Assembly (NCBI GenBank): GCA_029202525.1
Contig: CP119325.1
Coordinates: 3,508,001-3,572,000, forward strand
Source of the DNA: Candidatus Pseudomonas phytovorans
Lineage (GTDB): Bacteria > Pseudomonadota > Gammaproteobacteria > Pseudomonadales > Pseudomonadaceae
Length of the DNA stretch: 64,000 nucleotides
Direction of reading: 5' to 3'
Positions 7,359 to 16,042 of this stretch are shown in pieces (the stretch's first letter is position 1; each line of letters opens with the position of its first letter). The notes beneath the pieces were generated by a model. It was not told where the DNA came from. It was given only the letters and a program-made list of their open reading frames with translations, and did not search any database. A program made the translations under genes and the position numbers.

Positions 7359-8657
7359 TCAATGAGAGTCCGAACGCTGCGCTGGCGCCGGGCTTTCCAC
7401 CGGCTCCAGCGGCGGATGCTCCTGCGCCGCGTGCATCAGGTCTTCGGTTACCCGCAGCTCGGCGCCGGTTGGCGAGAAGGTGGTGGATGCGGTGAACGGT
7501 GCCGGGTGCTCTGCCGCCGGGCGCTTGCCGCGGCGCCACATGAAGAAGCACACCATGCCCAGGTTGACCACGGCAAATGCCCAGAACAGACCGACCTCGC
7601 CAAACGAGGTCATCAGCGGCGAAATGGCCAGTGGCGCCATGGCCGAACCCAGCGAGTTGATCAGCAGCAAGCCTTGAATCATGGGTACCAGTGCATCGGA
7701 CGGCGCCCGGTCGGCCGCATGGCTGACCGCCACCGGGTACAGTGTGAACACGCCCCCACCCAGCAGGAACAGCACTGCAGGCAGCAAGAGCGAGTCCGAT
7801 GACAGGAACACCGTAATCAGTGACAGCACCACGCACAATGCAGCCAGGGCCAGCAGCACATCCAGGCGGTCCTTGCGGTCCGACCAGCGCCCGACCGGGT
7901 ACTGCAACAGCATGGCGCCCAGGATCACCCAGGCCATCATCGTGCCGACCTCACCCACGTCCAGGCCGATGCGTTGCAAGTACAGGGGCAGCAAGGAATA
8001 GATGCCGGCAATGATCACACCTGAGCCAAAGCAGCCTACCAGCCCGGACGGTGCAACGCCCAGCAGTTGGCGGGGCTTGAGCGGCTCGACCTGATCCAGC
8101 AGTGGCGATACTCGCGGCAGGATCACGATGGGCAGTACCGACAGGGCAGCCAGTACGCCAGCCAGCATGAACGGTGCGGTGTCACCGAGCTGGGTGATTT
8201 CGCCAAGGCCTGCCTGGGCAATCACCCCGGCGCCGTAGAAGGCGATCATGTACAGCGCCAGCAGGCGGCCACGGATCTTCGCATCGCCGGCCAGCAGCAG
8301 CCAGCTTTCGATTACCAGGAACACGCCCACTGCCGCCCAGCCGTTGATCAGGCGCAACACCGACCACCAGGTGACGTCGTAGAACAACCCCTGCAGCAGG
8401 ATGGTCGCGGCGATCAGCGAAGCAAAACTTGTGTATGCGCGAATGTGGCCGATGCGCAAGATCAGCCGGTCGTTGAAGACGGCACCGAGGGTCAGGCCGA
8501 TGAAGTAGCTCGCCGAGACGACACCGATGGTGGTGGCCGATTCACCGGCAGCGCCCAGGCGCAGGGTAGTCAGGGAAGACATGAAGCCGTTGCCCAGGGC
8601 AATGATGAACAGCCCGAGCAGGGGCGCCAGCGCCATGGCCAGCAAACGCGGAGACAT
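7359..8657 (-). CDS. Major facilitator superfamily permease, YcaD-like
   Basis: A 432-residue permease with twelve predicted spans, beginning MSPRLLAMALAPLLGLFIIALGNG after AGAGG; the 34 in-frame residues upstream lack hydrophobic or coding character and are left out. MFS cues include NDRLILRIGHIRAY in the loop after span 2 and GRWSDRKDRLDVLLA after span 8. The C-terminal 50 residues form a hydrophilic tail rich in Pro and Glu. The relatives (YcaD and similar proteins) have no firm substrate. The upstream gap carries a CACATG-N6-CATGTG palindrome. Confidence 0.85.
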   Translation of the reverse strand: MSPRLLAMALAPLLGLFIIALGNGFMSSLTTLRLGAAGESATTIGVVSASYFIGLTLGAVFNDRLILRIGHIRAYTSFASLIAATILLQGLFYDVTWWSVLRLINGWAAVGVFLVIESWLLLAGDAKIRGRLLALYMIAFYGAGVIAQAGLGEITQLGDTAPFMLAGVLAALSVLPIVILPRVSPLLDQVEPLKPRQLLGVAPSGLVGCFGSGVIIAGIYSLLPLYLQRIGLDVGEVGTMMAWVILGAMLLQYPVGRWSDRKDRLDVLLALAALCVVLSLITVFLSSDSLLLPAVLFLLGGGVFTLYPVAVSHAADRAPSDALVPMIQGLLLINSLGSAMAPLAISPLMTSFGEVGLFWAFAVVNLGMVCFFMWRRGKRPAAEHPAPFTASTTFSPTGAELRVTEDLMHAAQEHPPLEPVESPAPAQRSDSH

Positions 8658-9018
8658 ACGAACCTCTAGTTGGATGAGCGGAATGAGCGCCTTCTCGGAC
8701 GCGCACGCCGGCTCGACCCGACAACGGGGCGAGTGGCTACACGGATGCGACCTGGGCAAGACTCAACCGCTGGCCTGTCGGGAACAGGGCTGTGCGGGGA
8801 GGGTTGAGCCTATTTCACATGTGCGTTCATGTGTTCAGGCACGGACTCTGTCATTGCTACGGGTTGCCACCGTTCAAGGCGACGGGCGAAAAGGAGGCGC
8901 AATTCTACGGGCTTGCAAGCGTTTGCCCAAGGGGCATCGGCATGCGACGAGACGCCGCAGTCCAAAGGCGACATGAATATGTCTTTGGCAGACATCCCGT
9001 GGGCCAGTCGCCACCCCA
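8658..9018. other. 361-base gap upstream of the MFS gene
   Basis: No supported gene. It contains two dyads described below: CACATG-N6-CATGTG at 8816-8833 and GACAT-GAAT-ATGTC at 8970-8983. Short open frames here have no ribosome site or coding bias. It lies between the end of the efflux adaptor gene and the start of the MFS gene on the same strand, so it probably holds the MFS promoter. Confidence 0.6.
8816..8833. promoter_or_regulatory. Operator-like palindrome CACATG-N6-CATGTG
   Basis: An 18-base dyad with perfect six-base arms, about 160 bases upstream of the MFS start. It has the size of a dimeric repressor or LysR/TetR-type site. The binding protein is unknown and no regulator gene is adjacent. 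Confidence 0.4.
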
Positions 9019-10152
9019 TCAATCCTGGCTGCGTGTGTCGATACTGACCACCACCGACATCCCCGGCCGTAGTTGCCGGGCCTCCGGCTGGTCGGCATCG
9101 ACAGTGATGCGCACCGGAATACGCTGGGCAATCTTGACGAAGTTGCCGGTGGCATTGTCCGCCTGCAGCAGGGCGAACTCCGAGCCGGCAGCGGGTGAAA
9201 TCTGCTGCACGTGCCCCAGCAGCTTGCGGTGGTTGAGTGCATCCACGGTGAAGCTCACCGGTTGGCCGATGCGTACATTGGCCATTTGGGTTTCCTTCAT
9301 GTTGGCAATCACCCACAGGGTGTCGGGCACCAGCGCCATCAACTGTGCACCGGAATTCACATATGCCCCCAGGCGCGTACCGATCTGCCCCAGTTGGCCG
9401 TCGCGGGGGGCGGTGACCCGGGTATTGTCGAGGTCGATGCGCGCCAGTTCCACAGCCGCCTTGGCATTCTCTACCGAGGCCTGCAACGCCTCCCGGTTGA
9501 CCACCACCGTTTCCCGGTCCTGGCGGGCAATTTCCAGCGCCGCCCTGGCTTGATCCAGGCTGGCAACCGCAGCGGCTTCACTGGCCCGGGCCAGGTCCAG
9601 GTCACGGCGCGATACCGATCCGTCATTGACCAGCGCCTGATTGCGCCCAAGGTCGGCTTTGGCCTTGGCTACCTGGGCCGCCGCATCGCCGATGGCCGCC
9701 TGGCGCTGGGCAATGGTCGCTTCCGCGCTTTTACGCTGCTGCAGGTTGTTGGCCAGGGCTGCCTGCTGTTGCTGTAGCTGGGCACTGGCCTGGGCCAGGC
9801 GCTGCTTGTAGATGCGGTCGTCCAGTTGCACCAGCAGGTCACCGGTCTTGACGAACTGAAAGTCGTGCACCGGCACGTCGACGATGTAGCCGCTGAGTTG
9901 TGGGCCGATGATGGTCACCTGGCCGCGTATCAGGGCATTTTCGGTACTCTCGATGGCGCTGCCGAACGGCGGCAGGCGCCAGGCATACAGCACCAGCAGA
10001 ATGCCGGCCAGGGCCACGCAAGCGAAGCTGATGGTTGAAAGGATGCGCACCCGCCGGGAGCGCACCGGGCTGGTCGGCTCGCTGGGTGGTGTGGCGCCTT
10101 CCGGGGTTTCGGCGATGGCGGTGGTGGTCGTGGTACGGGTGTCGTCGGTCAT
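9019..10152 (-). CDS. HlyD/EmrA-family periplasmic adaptor of a multidrug efflux system
   Basis: A 377-residue membrane-fusion protein. A Thr-rich cytoplasmic tail (residues 1-35) precedes one transmembrane segment (about 37-60). The first lipoyl half-motif is GQVTIIGPQLSGYIVDVPVH, a long alpha-helical hairpin rich in Ala, Gln and Lys spans about 105-230, and the second lipoyl half is VTAPRDGQLGQIGTRLGAYV. It should bridge the inner-membrane pump to an outer-membrane channel; no TolC/OprM gene is nearby. The ATG overlaps the stop of the pump gene by four bases. Confidence 0.92.
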   Translation of the reverse strand: MTDDTRTTTTTAIAETPEGATPPSEPTSPVRSRRVRILSTISFACVALAGILLVLYAWRLPPFGSAIESTENALIRGQVTIIGPQLSGYIVDVPVHDFQFVKTGDLLVQLDDRIYKQRLAQASAQLQQQQAALANNLQQRKSAEATIAQRQAAIGDAAAQVAKAKADLGRNQALVNDGSVSRRDLDLARASEAAAVASLDQARAALEIARQDRETVVVNREALQASVENAKAAVELARIDLDNTRVTAPRDGQLGQIGTRLGAYVNSGAQLMALVPDTLWVIANMKETQMANVRIGQPVSFTVDALNHRKLLGHVQQISPAAGSEFALLQADNATGNFVKIAQRIPVRITVDADQPEARQLRPGMSVVVSIDTRSQD

Positions 10153-11798
10153 CGGGTGGGCGCGCCGGGGGTGGAGTCGGTGGAGATGGTCTGGCGTCTT
10201 GCGTGCCAGAGCCAGGTGCTGCGGATGCAGATCCAGATCATGGTCAGGATAGCGATGCTGCCGATCAGCACGAACACATCGTTGTAGGCCATGACATTGG
10301 CTTCGCGGGTGGCGGCATTGGCCAGCACACGCATGCCGGCCTCGCTGCGCAGTGCCGGGTCGGCAAACAGGCCACCGTAGGCGCTGCCGCCGCTTTGTAC
10401 CCGGGCAGTTACCAACGGTTCCAGGTAGCTGAGGCGGTCCATCAGGTGGCTGGAGTGAAACTTTTCGCGCCAGGTCTGGAAGGTGCCCAGCAATGCCGCG
10501 CCAATCAGCCCGCCGAGGTTGTTGCAGATGCCGAACAACACCGAAAAGCTCACCAGGTTGCGCGGGTTGGCGCGGACATGGCTGATGCCCAGGGCCATCG
10601 ACGGGCCGAGGAAAAAGGTGCTGCCGAACGCCAGCAGAAACTGGCTGAAGTACATCTGTGCCGGGCGCGTGAGGTTGCTTGAGCTGCTGTCCATAAACGC
10701 ACCTGTGGCCATGGCCAGCAGCGAGACGAACAGCGGGATCACCAGGTGGTTGGGGTTGATGGTCAGGGCACTGCTGGCCAGGCCCGCCACTGCCCCCAGC
10801 AGCATGATCCAGTACAGCGTGCGCATTTGCTCGCTGCCCATGTTGAGCACCTGCAGGAAACCAACCGCGCCGGTGGACTGTTCGGAGGTGACCATGCGGA
10901 TCAGCACCACACACAGGGCCAGGCGAATGATTGCACCGCTGCCCAGCCAGTGGGTCATCAGCAACGGGTTGCGCCGGTTGTGTTCGATGGCCAGGCCACT
11001 GAAGATCAGCGCAATCGATGCCGCCAGTGCCACGCCGATCCACGGCGCCTCCAGCCACCAGTCGATGCGCCCCAGCGACAGCGCGGCGCAGAGCAGGGCG
11101 GTGCCGCTGGCCATCAGGGTGAAGGTCAGGAAGTCCAGTGGTTCGAACGTCTTGAAGCGGTCACCGGGCGGCAGTTTGAGCATCAGTACGCAACCCAGCG
11201 CAGCCAGCGCCAGGCCCAGTTCGAACAGGTACAGACCACGCCATTCGGCGATCTGCAGCAGGTCTTCGGAAAAGATCCGCGCCAGCGGCAGCGCCAGCTG
11301 CGAGGCGCCCAGGCCCAATACCATCGCCTTTAGCCGCCATTGCGCGGGAAACGCCTGGATCATGTAGTACAGCCCCAGCGAGCTGAGCGCCGCGCCGACC
11401 ATGCCGTGGGCCGCACGCACGGCGATGGCCGAATTGAGGTCGTTGACCAGCAGGTGGGCAAAGGTGACCAGGGCATACAGCACCAGGAACACCTCGGTGA
11501 ACGCGCGCAGGCCAAACTGTTGCCGAAACTTCACCAGCAGCAGGTTGATGGACACGTTGGTCATCACGTAGGCGGCTGGCAGCCAGGCCATTTCCGCTGT
11601 AGTCGCGCCCAGGGCGCCCTGCAGGAACACCAGGTTGGCGGTGACCAGTGCGTTGCCCAGGCCACCGGTGATTGCCACCAGCAGGCCGACCACCCCATAG
11701 GCCAGGCGCTTGGCTGGCGAATGCAAAGGCGTGGAGGGCGAGCCCGGCAGGCTGGGTTTTTCGTGGGGAAGCCACTGGCGGGGGGCGTATTTTTCCAT
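10149..11798 (-). CDS. DHA2/EmrB-family MFS drug:proton antiporter-like pump
   Basis: A 549-residue permease with about fourteen spans, longer than standard 12-span MFS proteins and matching the DHA2 family. It starts MEKYAPRQWLPHEKPSLPGS before the first span GVVGLLVAITGGLGNALVTA. A possible upstream extension runs into a REPIN and is left out. It is the first gene of an operon with the EmrA-like adaptor, so exports hydrophobic or anionic toxic compounds across both membranes. Typical DHA2 pumps carry a clear motif C (GxxxGPxxGG); here the matching region reads GNALVTANLVFLQGALG, so the subfamily is diverged, like FusC/AaeB-neighbour EmrB-like proteins. Confidence 0.85.
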   Translation of the reverse strand: MEKYAPRQWLPHEKPSLPGSPSTPLHSPAKRLAYGVVGLLVAITGGLGNALVTANLVFLQGALGATTAEMAWLPAAYVMTNVSINLLLVKFRQQFGLRAFTEVFLVLYALVTFAHLLVNDLNSAIAVRAAHGMVGAALSSLGLYYMIQAFPAQWRLKAMVLGLGASQLALPLARIFSEDLLQIAEWRGLYLFELGLALAALGCVLMLKLPPGDRFKTFEPLDFLTFTLMASGTALLCAALSLGRIDWWLEAPWIGVALAASIALIFSGLAIEHNRRNPLLMTHWLGSGAIIRLALCVVLIRMVTSEQSTGAVGFLQVLNMGSEQMRTLYWIMLLGAVAGLASSALTINPNHLVIPLFVSLLAMATGAFMDSSSSNLTRPAQMYFSQFLLAFGSTFFLGPSMALGISHVRANPRNLVSFSVLFGICNNLGGLIGAALLGTFQTWREKFHSSHLMDRLSYLEPLVTARVQSGGSAYGGLFADPALRSEAGMRVLANAATREANVMAYNDVFVLIGSIAILTMIWICIRSTWLWHARRQTISTDSTPGAPTR

Positions 11799-11850
11799 GG
11801 GGCAGACTGTACTTGAGGCTGCATGGAGTTGAAAACAGTCTACCCCTGCA

Positions 11851-11948
11851 CCGGCCTCTTCGCGGGCTTGCCCGCTCCCACAGGAATCGCACAACAGCTG
11901 AGATCAGTGCAGTACCTGTGGGAGCGGGCGAGCCCGCGAAGAGGCCGG
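11851..11948. repeat. REPIN-like palindromic element 2
   Basis: Arms 11851-11884 and 11915-11948 are 34 bases each and complementary with one mismatch, of the type CCTGTGGGAGCGGGCGAGCC. It lies in the spacer between the TonB-receptor gene end and the start of the EmrB-like gene, both on the minus strand. Confidence 0.9.
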
Positions 11949-11979
11949 TTCAGGTTAACCAGAGACTCGGGCGCCAGGC

Positions 11980-14397
11980 TCAGAAATCAACACTGGCCGA
12001 TAAGCGCAGCACGCGCGGTGTACCTTGGGTCAGGTAGTTGTTCGAAGTCGACGCCGACGCCCAGTAAGCCTTGTTCGCCACGTTCTCCACATTGGCGCGC
12101 AAGGTCACCCAATTGTCATCCATCTTGAAACGGTAGCGCCCGCCCAGATCAACCCGGGTCCAGGCCGGGATGTTCAGGCTGTTGCTGGCGTTGACGTACT
12201 GGCCGCCGGTGCGCAGCAGCCGTGCATTGAGCGCGGCACCGGCGATACCGGGCACGTCCCAGTCGGCGCCAAGGTTGTACTGGAAACGCGGCACGCCAGG
12301 GGCACGGTTACCGTCGTTGGTACCATTGGCCGTGTTTTTCAGCTCGGTGCGCATGAACACTGCACCGGTCAGCAGACGCAAGCCGTCCACCGGCTCGCCA
12401 AACAGGTTCAGCTCGACGCCTTTGTTGACCTGCTCGCCATCCATGCTGAAGGTGTCCTGGGTTGCACCTGCAGCGCGGTAGGTGGTGGTGCTGGGCTGTT
12501 CGATGCGGTACACACCAAGCGTTGCACCAAAACTGTCCCAATCGAGCTTGACCCCGGCCTCCACCTGCTTGCTGCGCTTGGGCGGGAACACTTCGTTGGC
12601 ATTGGTCACGCTTGACGGCGCAGTCGGGCCCTGCGCCAGGCCTTCGATGCGGTTGGCGTAGAACGACACATGCTGCCAGGGCTTGAGCACCAGGCCATAT
12701 ACCGGCGTGGTCACCGATTCTTCGTAGTTGGCGTTGCGCACACCCGTAGCCGTGGCCCAGCCGTCAACACCGATCGACTGTTTGCGCACGCCAACGGTCA
12801 GCAGCACGCGGTCGTCGAAAAAGCCCAGGGTGTCGGACACCGCCGCGCTCTTGACGCGGTTCTTGCCGACGATGCGCGGGTCGTGCAGGTCGCTGCCGGT
12901 GTAGGTATTGGTCGGCCGGGGCACCGTGACAGGGTGGTACAGGTTGGTGTCATAGCGGTTGGCGGAAGTCACCGCCGCATAGGCAGAGCGCTGTTCGCCC
13001 CACATGCCCGAGAGGCCGAAGTTGACCCGGTGGCTCACCGGCCCGGTGGCGAAGCGGCCATTGATACCGGCCATGGCGCTCTTGTTGTCCTCATCGTGGG
13101 GCGGGTAAAGGTAGCCGCCGCGGGCTGTACCGTTCTCGTCGCTCACATACAGCGAGGAATACTCGCCGTTCTCACGGGTGTGCTTGGCACCTGCGCCGGC
13201 ATACAGCATCCAGTTGTCGTTCAGGTCGTACTCGGCGTTGACCATGCCATAGGTGTCTTCGAGCTGCGACCAGGTCCAGGGTTGGGAATAGTTGTCGCGG
13301 GCGGACGGCGCGCGCGGTACCTTGCTGCCGGTGGGGTAGATCACCGCACGGCCCTGGTTGATACGCTCTTTCTGGTAACCCAGGTCGGTGGACAGGCGCA
13401 GGCGTTCGCCGCGGTAGTCCAGCGCCACGGCCACCAGGGTGGAATGCTGCGCCTCGTCGTGGACGCCGGTGCCGCCGTCATGCTGGGCCAGGTTGATACG
13501 TGCACCGAAGCGGTTGTCCTCTCCAAAACGTTTGCCCAGGTCCAGATGCCCGCCGATATTGGCGCCGGTGGCGTAGTCGAGGGTGACATGGCGGGTAGGG
13601 GTGTCCTCGGCGCGCTTGGGTACCAGATTGACCGCGCCACCGATGCCGCTGCCCTGGGGGGCGACACCGTTGAGGAAGGCATTCGGGCCCTTGAACACCT
13701 CCACCCGTTGCAGCGCTTCGGTGGTGACGATCTGCCGGGGCAGCACGCCGTACAAGCCGTTGTAGCTGATGTCGTCAGTGTTCAGCGGTAGGCCGCGTAT
13801 GGTGAATACCTGGGAGAAATTGCCGAAGCCCGCCGACTGGCGCACGGCGGCATCATTCAGCAAGACGTCGCCCAGGGTGCGTGCCTGCTGGTCGGCGATG
13901 GTCTTGGCGGTGAAGCTGGTGACACTGAACGGGACATCGCTGATCGGTTGGTCGCCGAGCACGCCCAGGCGCGCGCTGCGGGCCACCTGGCCGCCTTGCC
14001 AGGTATCGCTGCTGGCCGCCAGGTCACTGTTGATGGTTGTTGCGCCCAGTTCCAGGGCATTGCCCAAGTCCACCCTTGGCGCCAGGGTGAAGCCGCCGCT
14101 GTCGGTGCTGATCAGGCTGTAGCCGCTGCCATCGAGCAGGCGGGCGAAGCCTTCCGGCACGCTGTAGTCACCTTCAAGGCCCTGGCTTTGCACGCCTTTG
14201 AGCAGCGCCGGGTCAAACGACAGGGGGACGCCGGCGCTGGCGGCGAAGCGTGCCAGCACGTCAGCCAGAGGGCCAGGCGCCAGGTGGTAGGTGTGCGCGG
14301 TGGTATCGGCCGCCATCGCCAGGGGGGCCAAGGTGGCCATGGCGATGGCAAGGCACAGGGCCTTGAGGCGGAAGCGATAGGGCTGGCGAGGCGTCAT
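11980..14397 (-). CDS. TonB-dependent ferrisiderophore receptor with signalling (STN) domain
   Basis: An 805-residue outer-membrane receptor starting MTPRQPYRFRLKALCLAIAM with a signal peptide to about residue 29 (LAMAA). An STN/secretin-like domain (YHLAPGPLADVLARFAASAG) follows at about 35-85, then the plug (LNDAAVRQSAGFGNFSQVFT, IRGLPLNTDDISYNGLYGVL) and a 22-strand barrel ending in RLSASVDF with terminal Phe. The STN domain means that ferrisiderophore binding is relayed to the FecR-like anti-sigma factor encoded just upstream. The start was set at 14397 because of AGGA nine bases before; ATG 14436 adds 13 residues of no signal character. Confidence 0.92.
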   Translation of the reverse strand: MTPRQPYRFRLKALCLAIAMATLAPLAMAADTTAHTYHLAPGPLADVLARFAASAGVPLSFDPALLKGVQSQGLEGDYSVPEGFARLLDGSGYSLISTDSGGFTLAPRVDLGNALELGATTINSDLAASSDTWQGGQVARSARLGVLGDQPISDVPFSVTSFTAKTIADQQARTLGDVLLNDAAVRQSAGFGNFSQVFTIRGLPLNTDDISYNGLYGVLPRQIVTTEALQRVEVFKGPNAFLNGVAPQGSGIGGAVNLVPKRAEDTPTRHVTLDYATGANIGGHLDLGKRFGEDNRFGARINLAQHDGGTGVHDEAQHSTLVAVALDYRGERLRLSTDLGYQKERINQGRAVIYPTGSKVPRAPSARDNYSQPWTWSQLEDTYGMVNAEYDLNDNWMLYAGAGAKHTRENGEYSSLYVSDENGTARGGYLYPPHDEDNKSAMAGINGRFATGPVSHRVNFGLSGMWGEQRSAYAAVTSANRYDTNLYHPVTVPRPTNTYTGSDLHDPRIVGKNRVKSAAVSDTLGFFDDRVLLTVGVRKQSIGVDGWATATGVRNANYEESVTTPVYGLVLKPWQHVSFYANRIEGLAQGPTAPSSVTNANEVFPPKRSKQVEAGVKLDWDSFGATLGVYRIEQPSTTTYRAAGATQDTFSMDGEQVNKGVELNLFGEPVDGLRLLTGAVFMRTELKNTANGTNDGNRAPGVPRFQYNLGADWDVPGIAGAALNARLLRTGGQYVNASNSLNIPAWTRVDLGGRYRFKMDDNWVTLRANVENVANKAYWASASTSNNYLTQGTPRVLRLSASVDF

Positions 14398-14445
14398 GCG
14401 AGGGTCCTGTGAAGGCAGAAGATGAGGGTTCTGCACTCATCACCG

Positions 14446-14474
14446 GACGACGCAGGAAAAGGTATCAATTTTTC
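14446..14474 (-). promoter_or_regulatory. Possible FecI-type ECF promoter of the TonB receptor
   Basis: On the minus strand GAAAAAT (14474-14468) and CGTCGTC (14452-14446) are separated by 15-16 bases, resembling the GAAAT/CGTC elements used by iron-starvation ECF sigma factors, about 50 bases before the receptor start. Suggestive only. Confidence 0.3.
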
Positions 14475-14486
14475 TGCGCTTGGCTT

Positions 14487-15449
14487 TTACGCTTGTGGCT
14501 CCACAGTCACCCAGTAGCGGGTCATACCCTGGATATTCACCGGCAGGGTGTCGCTCAGCAGCCGCAGGCTGGCATCGGTGTCGGCCAGGGGGAAAGCGCC
14601 AGATACTTTCAGCTCACGCACGGCCGGGTGGCAGCGCAGCACGCCGGGGCGATAGCGTCCCAGCTCCAGTAGCAGGTCGGCCAGGCGCATGTCACGGGCC
14701 AGCAGCATGCCGTGCTCCCAAGCCAGGTCACCGGTTTCCAGCGTAGAGGCGGGCAGTACGCGGTCGGCATCGAAAGCGCTGCGCTCGCCAGCCTTGAGCA
14801 ACAGGCCGCCGGCGTGCAGCGGACGGGTATCGACTGCGCCTTCAAGTACGGCCACCCGGGTCAGCCCGCCATCGATACGCACGCTGAAGCGGGTGCCCAG
14901 CGCAGTGGCCTGGCCATGCAGGGTGCGTACAAGCAGTGGGCGGGCCGGGGTGGCAGGGTCTTTGGCGCTGGTGAGCAGAATTTCGCCTGCCAGCAGGTCG
15001 ATGCGACGCTGTCGGGCATCGAACGTGATATCGATGGCGGTATCGGTGTTCAGCAGTACCTGGCTGCCGTCGGCGAGCGTTAACGCGCGTTGCTCGCCGA
15101 CCGCTGTGCGGGCATCGGCAGTCCATTGCTGCCAGGGTGTTTCACGCCAGGCCAGCCAGGCCGCAGGTGTAGCCAGCAGCCACAACCCAAGCCGGTGCAG
15201 GGCCTGGCGGCGGCTGACGGCACCGTTGCGGCTGAGCCGGCGCAAGGTTTCGCCGGTAACCGGTGTGGGCAGGCGGCGGAAATCACCCAGAATGGCTTCG
15301 GCCCGCTGCCAGGCCTGGGCGTGCTGTGCGCTGCGTTGGCACCAGGCCTGAACAGCGCGCTGATCGTCTTCGGAGGCGGTGCCTGATTGCAGTTGTACCA
15401 GCCAGTCGGCTGCCTCACCGAGAATCAGCGGGTCGATTGGCTGTGCCAT
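14487..15449 (-). CDS. FecR-family anti-sigma/sigma regulator
   Basis: A 320-residue inner-membrane regulator. The N-terminal cytoplasmic DUF4880 region (PLILGEAADWLVQLQSGTAS, with WxRAE near 55) binds the sigma factor. A single span follows near residues 85-105 (LGLWLLATPAAWLAW), then the periplasmic FecR domain (TLADGSQVLLNTDTAIDITF) and a C-terminal part that contacts the receptor STN domain. ATG 15449 overlaps the sigma-factor stop as TGATG; an upstream ATG at 15467 would add six residues. It should control the adjacent ECF sigma factor in response to ferrisiderophore. Confidence 0.92.
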   Translation of the reverse strand: MAQPIDPLILGEAADWLVQLQSGTASEDDQRAVQAWCQRSAQHAQAWQRAEAILGDFRRLPTPVTGETLRRLSRNGAVSRRQALHRLGLWLLATPAAWLAWRETPWQQWTADARTAVGEQRALTLADGSQVLLNTDTAIDITFDARQRRIDLLAGEILLTSAKDPATPARPLLVRTLHGQATALGTRFSVRIDGGLTRVAVLEGAVDTRPLHAGGLLLKAGERSAFDADRVLPASTLETGDLAWEHGMLLARDMRLADLLLELGRYRPGVLRCHPAVRELKVSGAFPLADTDASLRLLSDTLPVNIQGMTRYWVTVEPQA

Positions 15450-15955
15450 CAGTCGATGCTCAGGCAAGCGAGGAAAGCGGTGCGCATGTCGCGCTTGATG
15501 GTTATCAGCGAAACCTGCAGCTGGTCGGCGATTTGTGGGTAAGTCAGCCCGTCAAGCTGCGAGAGCAGGAATACCTGGCGCACCCGCGCCGGCATTTCGC
15601 GCAGCATGGCGTCGACGCGGTAGAGGGTTTCAAGGATCAGCCAGCGCGTTTCCGGAGAGGGGACCTCGGGTTCGGGTAAATGAGCGATGGCTTCCAGGTA
15701 GGCCCGTTCCACATCCTGACGGCGCCAGCGGTCGACCACCAGGCCTTTGGCGATATGGGTGAGCAAGGCCCTGGGTTCGCTGCCAAAGTAGCTATTGCCC
15801 TGGCGGCTGAGCAGGCGCACGAAGGTGTCGTGGGCCAGGTCGGCGGCATCGCAGGCATTGCCCAGCTTGCGCCCCAGCCAGCCTTGCAACCAGCCATGGT
15901 GCTCGGTGTACAGCGCTTGAACCTGCAGGTTGAGAGTAGGGTCGGCGGGCGGCAT
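15449..15955 (-). CDS. FecI-like ECF sigma factor (iron-starvation type)
   Basis: A 168-residue extracytoplasmic-function sigma factor. Region 2 contains DAADLAHDTFVRLLSRQ (core binding and -10 recognition), and region 4 is a helix-turn-helix, VFLLSQLDGLTYPQIADQLQ followed by VSLITIKRDMRTAFLACL. The length is typical. It is the first gene of a sigma, anti-sigma, receptor set on the minus strand and is predicted to transcribe the receptor. Such genes are normally Fur-repressed; the A/T-rich spacer just upstream (15985-16005) could hold a Fur site but no good match is visible. Confidence 0.93.
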   Translation of the reverse strand: MPPADPTLNLQVQALYTEHHGWLQGWLGRKLGNACDAADLAHDTFVRLLSRQGNSYFGSEPRALLTHIAKGLVVDRWRRQDVERAYLEAIAHLPEPEVPSPETRWLILETLYRVDAMLREMPARVRQVFLLSQLDGLTYPQIADQLQVSLITIKRDMRTAFLACLSID

Positions 15956-16042
15956 GGTGGGCGCGAGATTCCGGGCAAAAGGGTGTAATTAAGAATTGAT
16001 CGCATTCTATGCGCCGCCACGAAACCTGGCAATGCGCATGCG

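Noticed and set aside
15985..16010. Fur box upstream of the FecI-like gene
   Set aside because: An A/T-rich patch is present but does not match the 19-base Fur consensus well enough to list.
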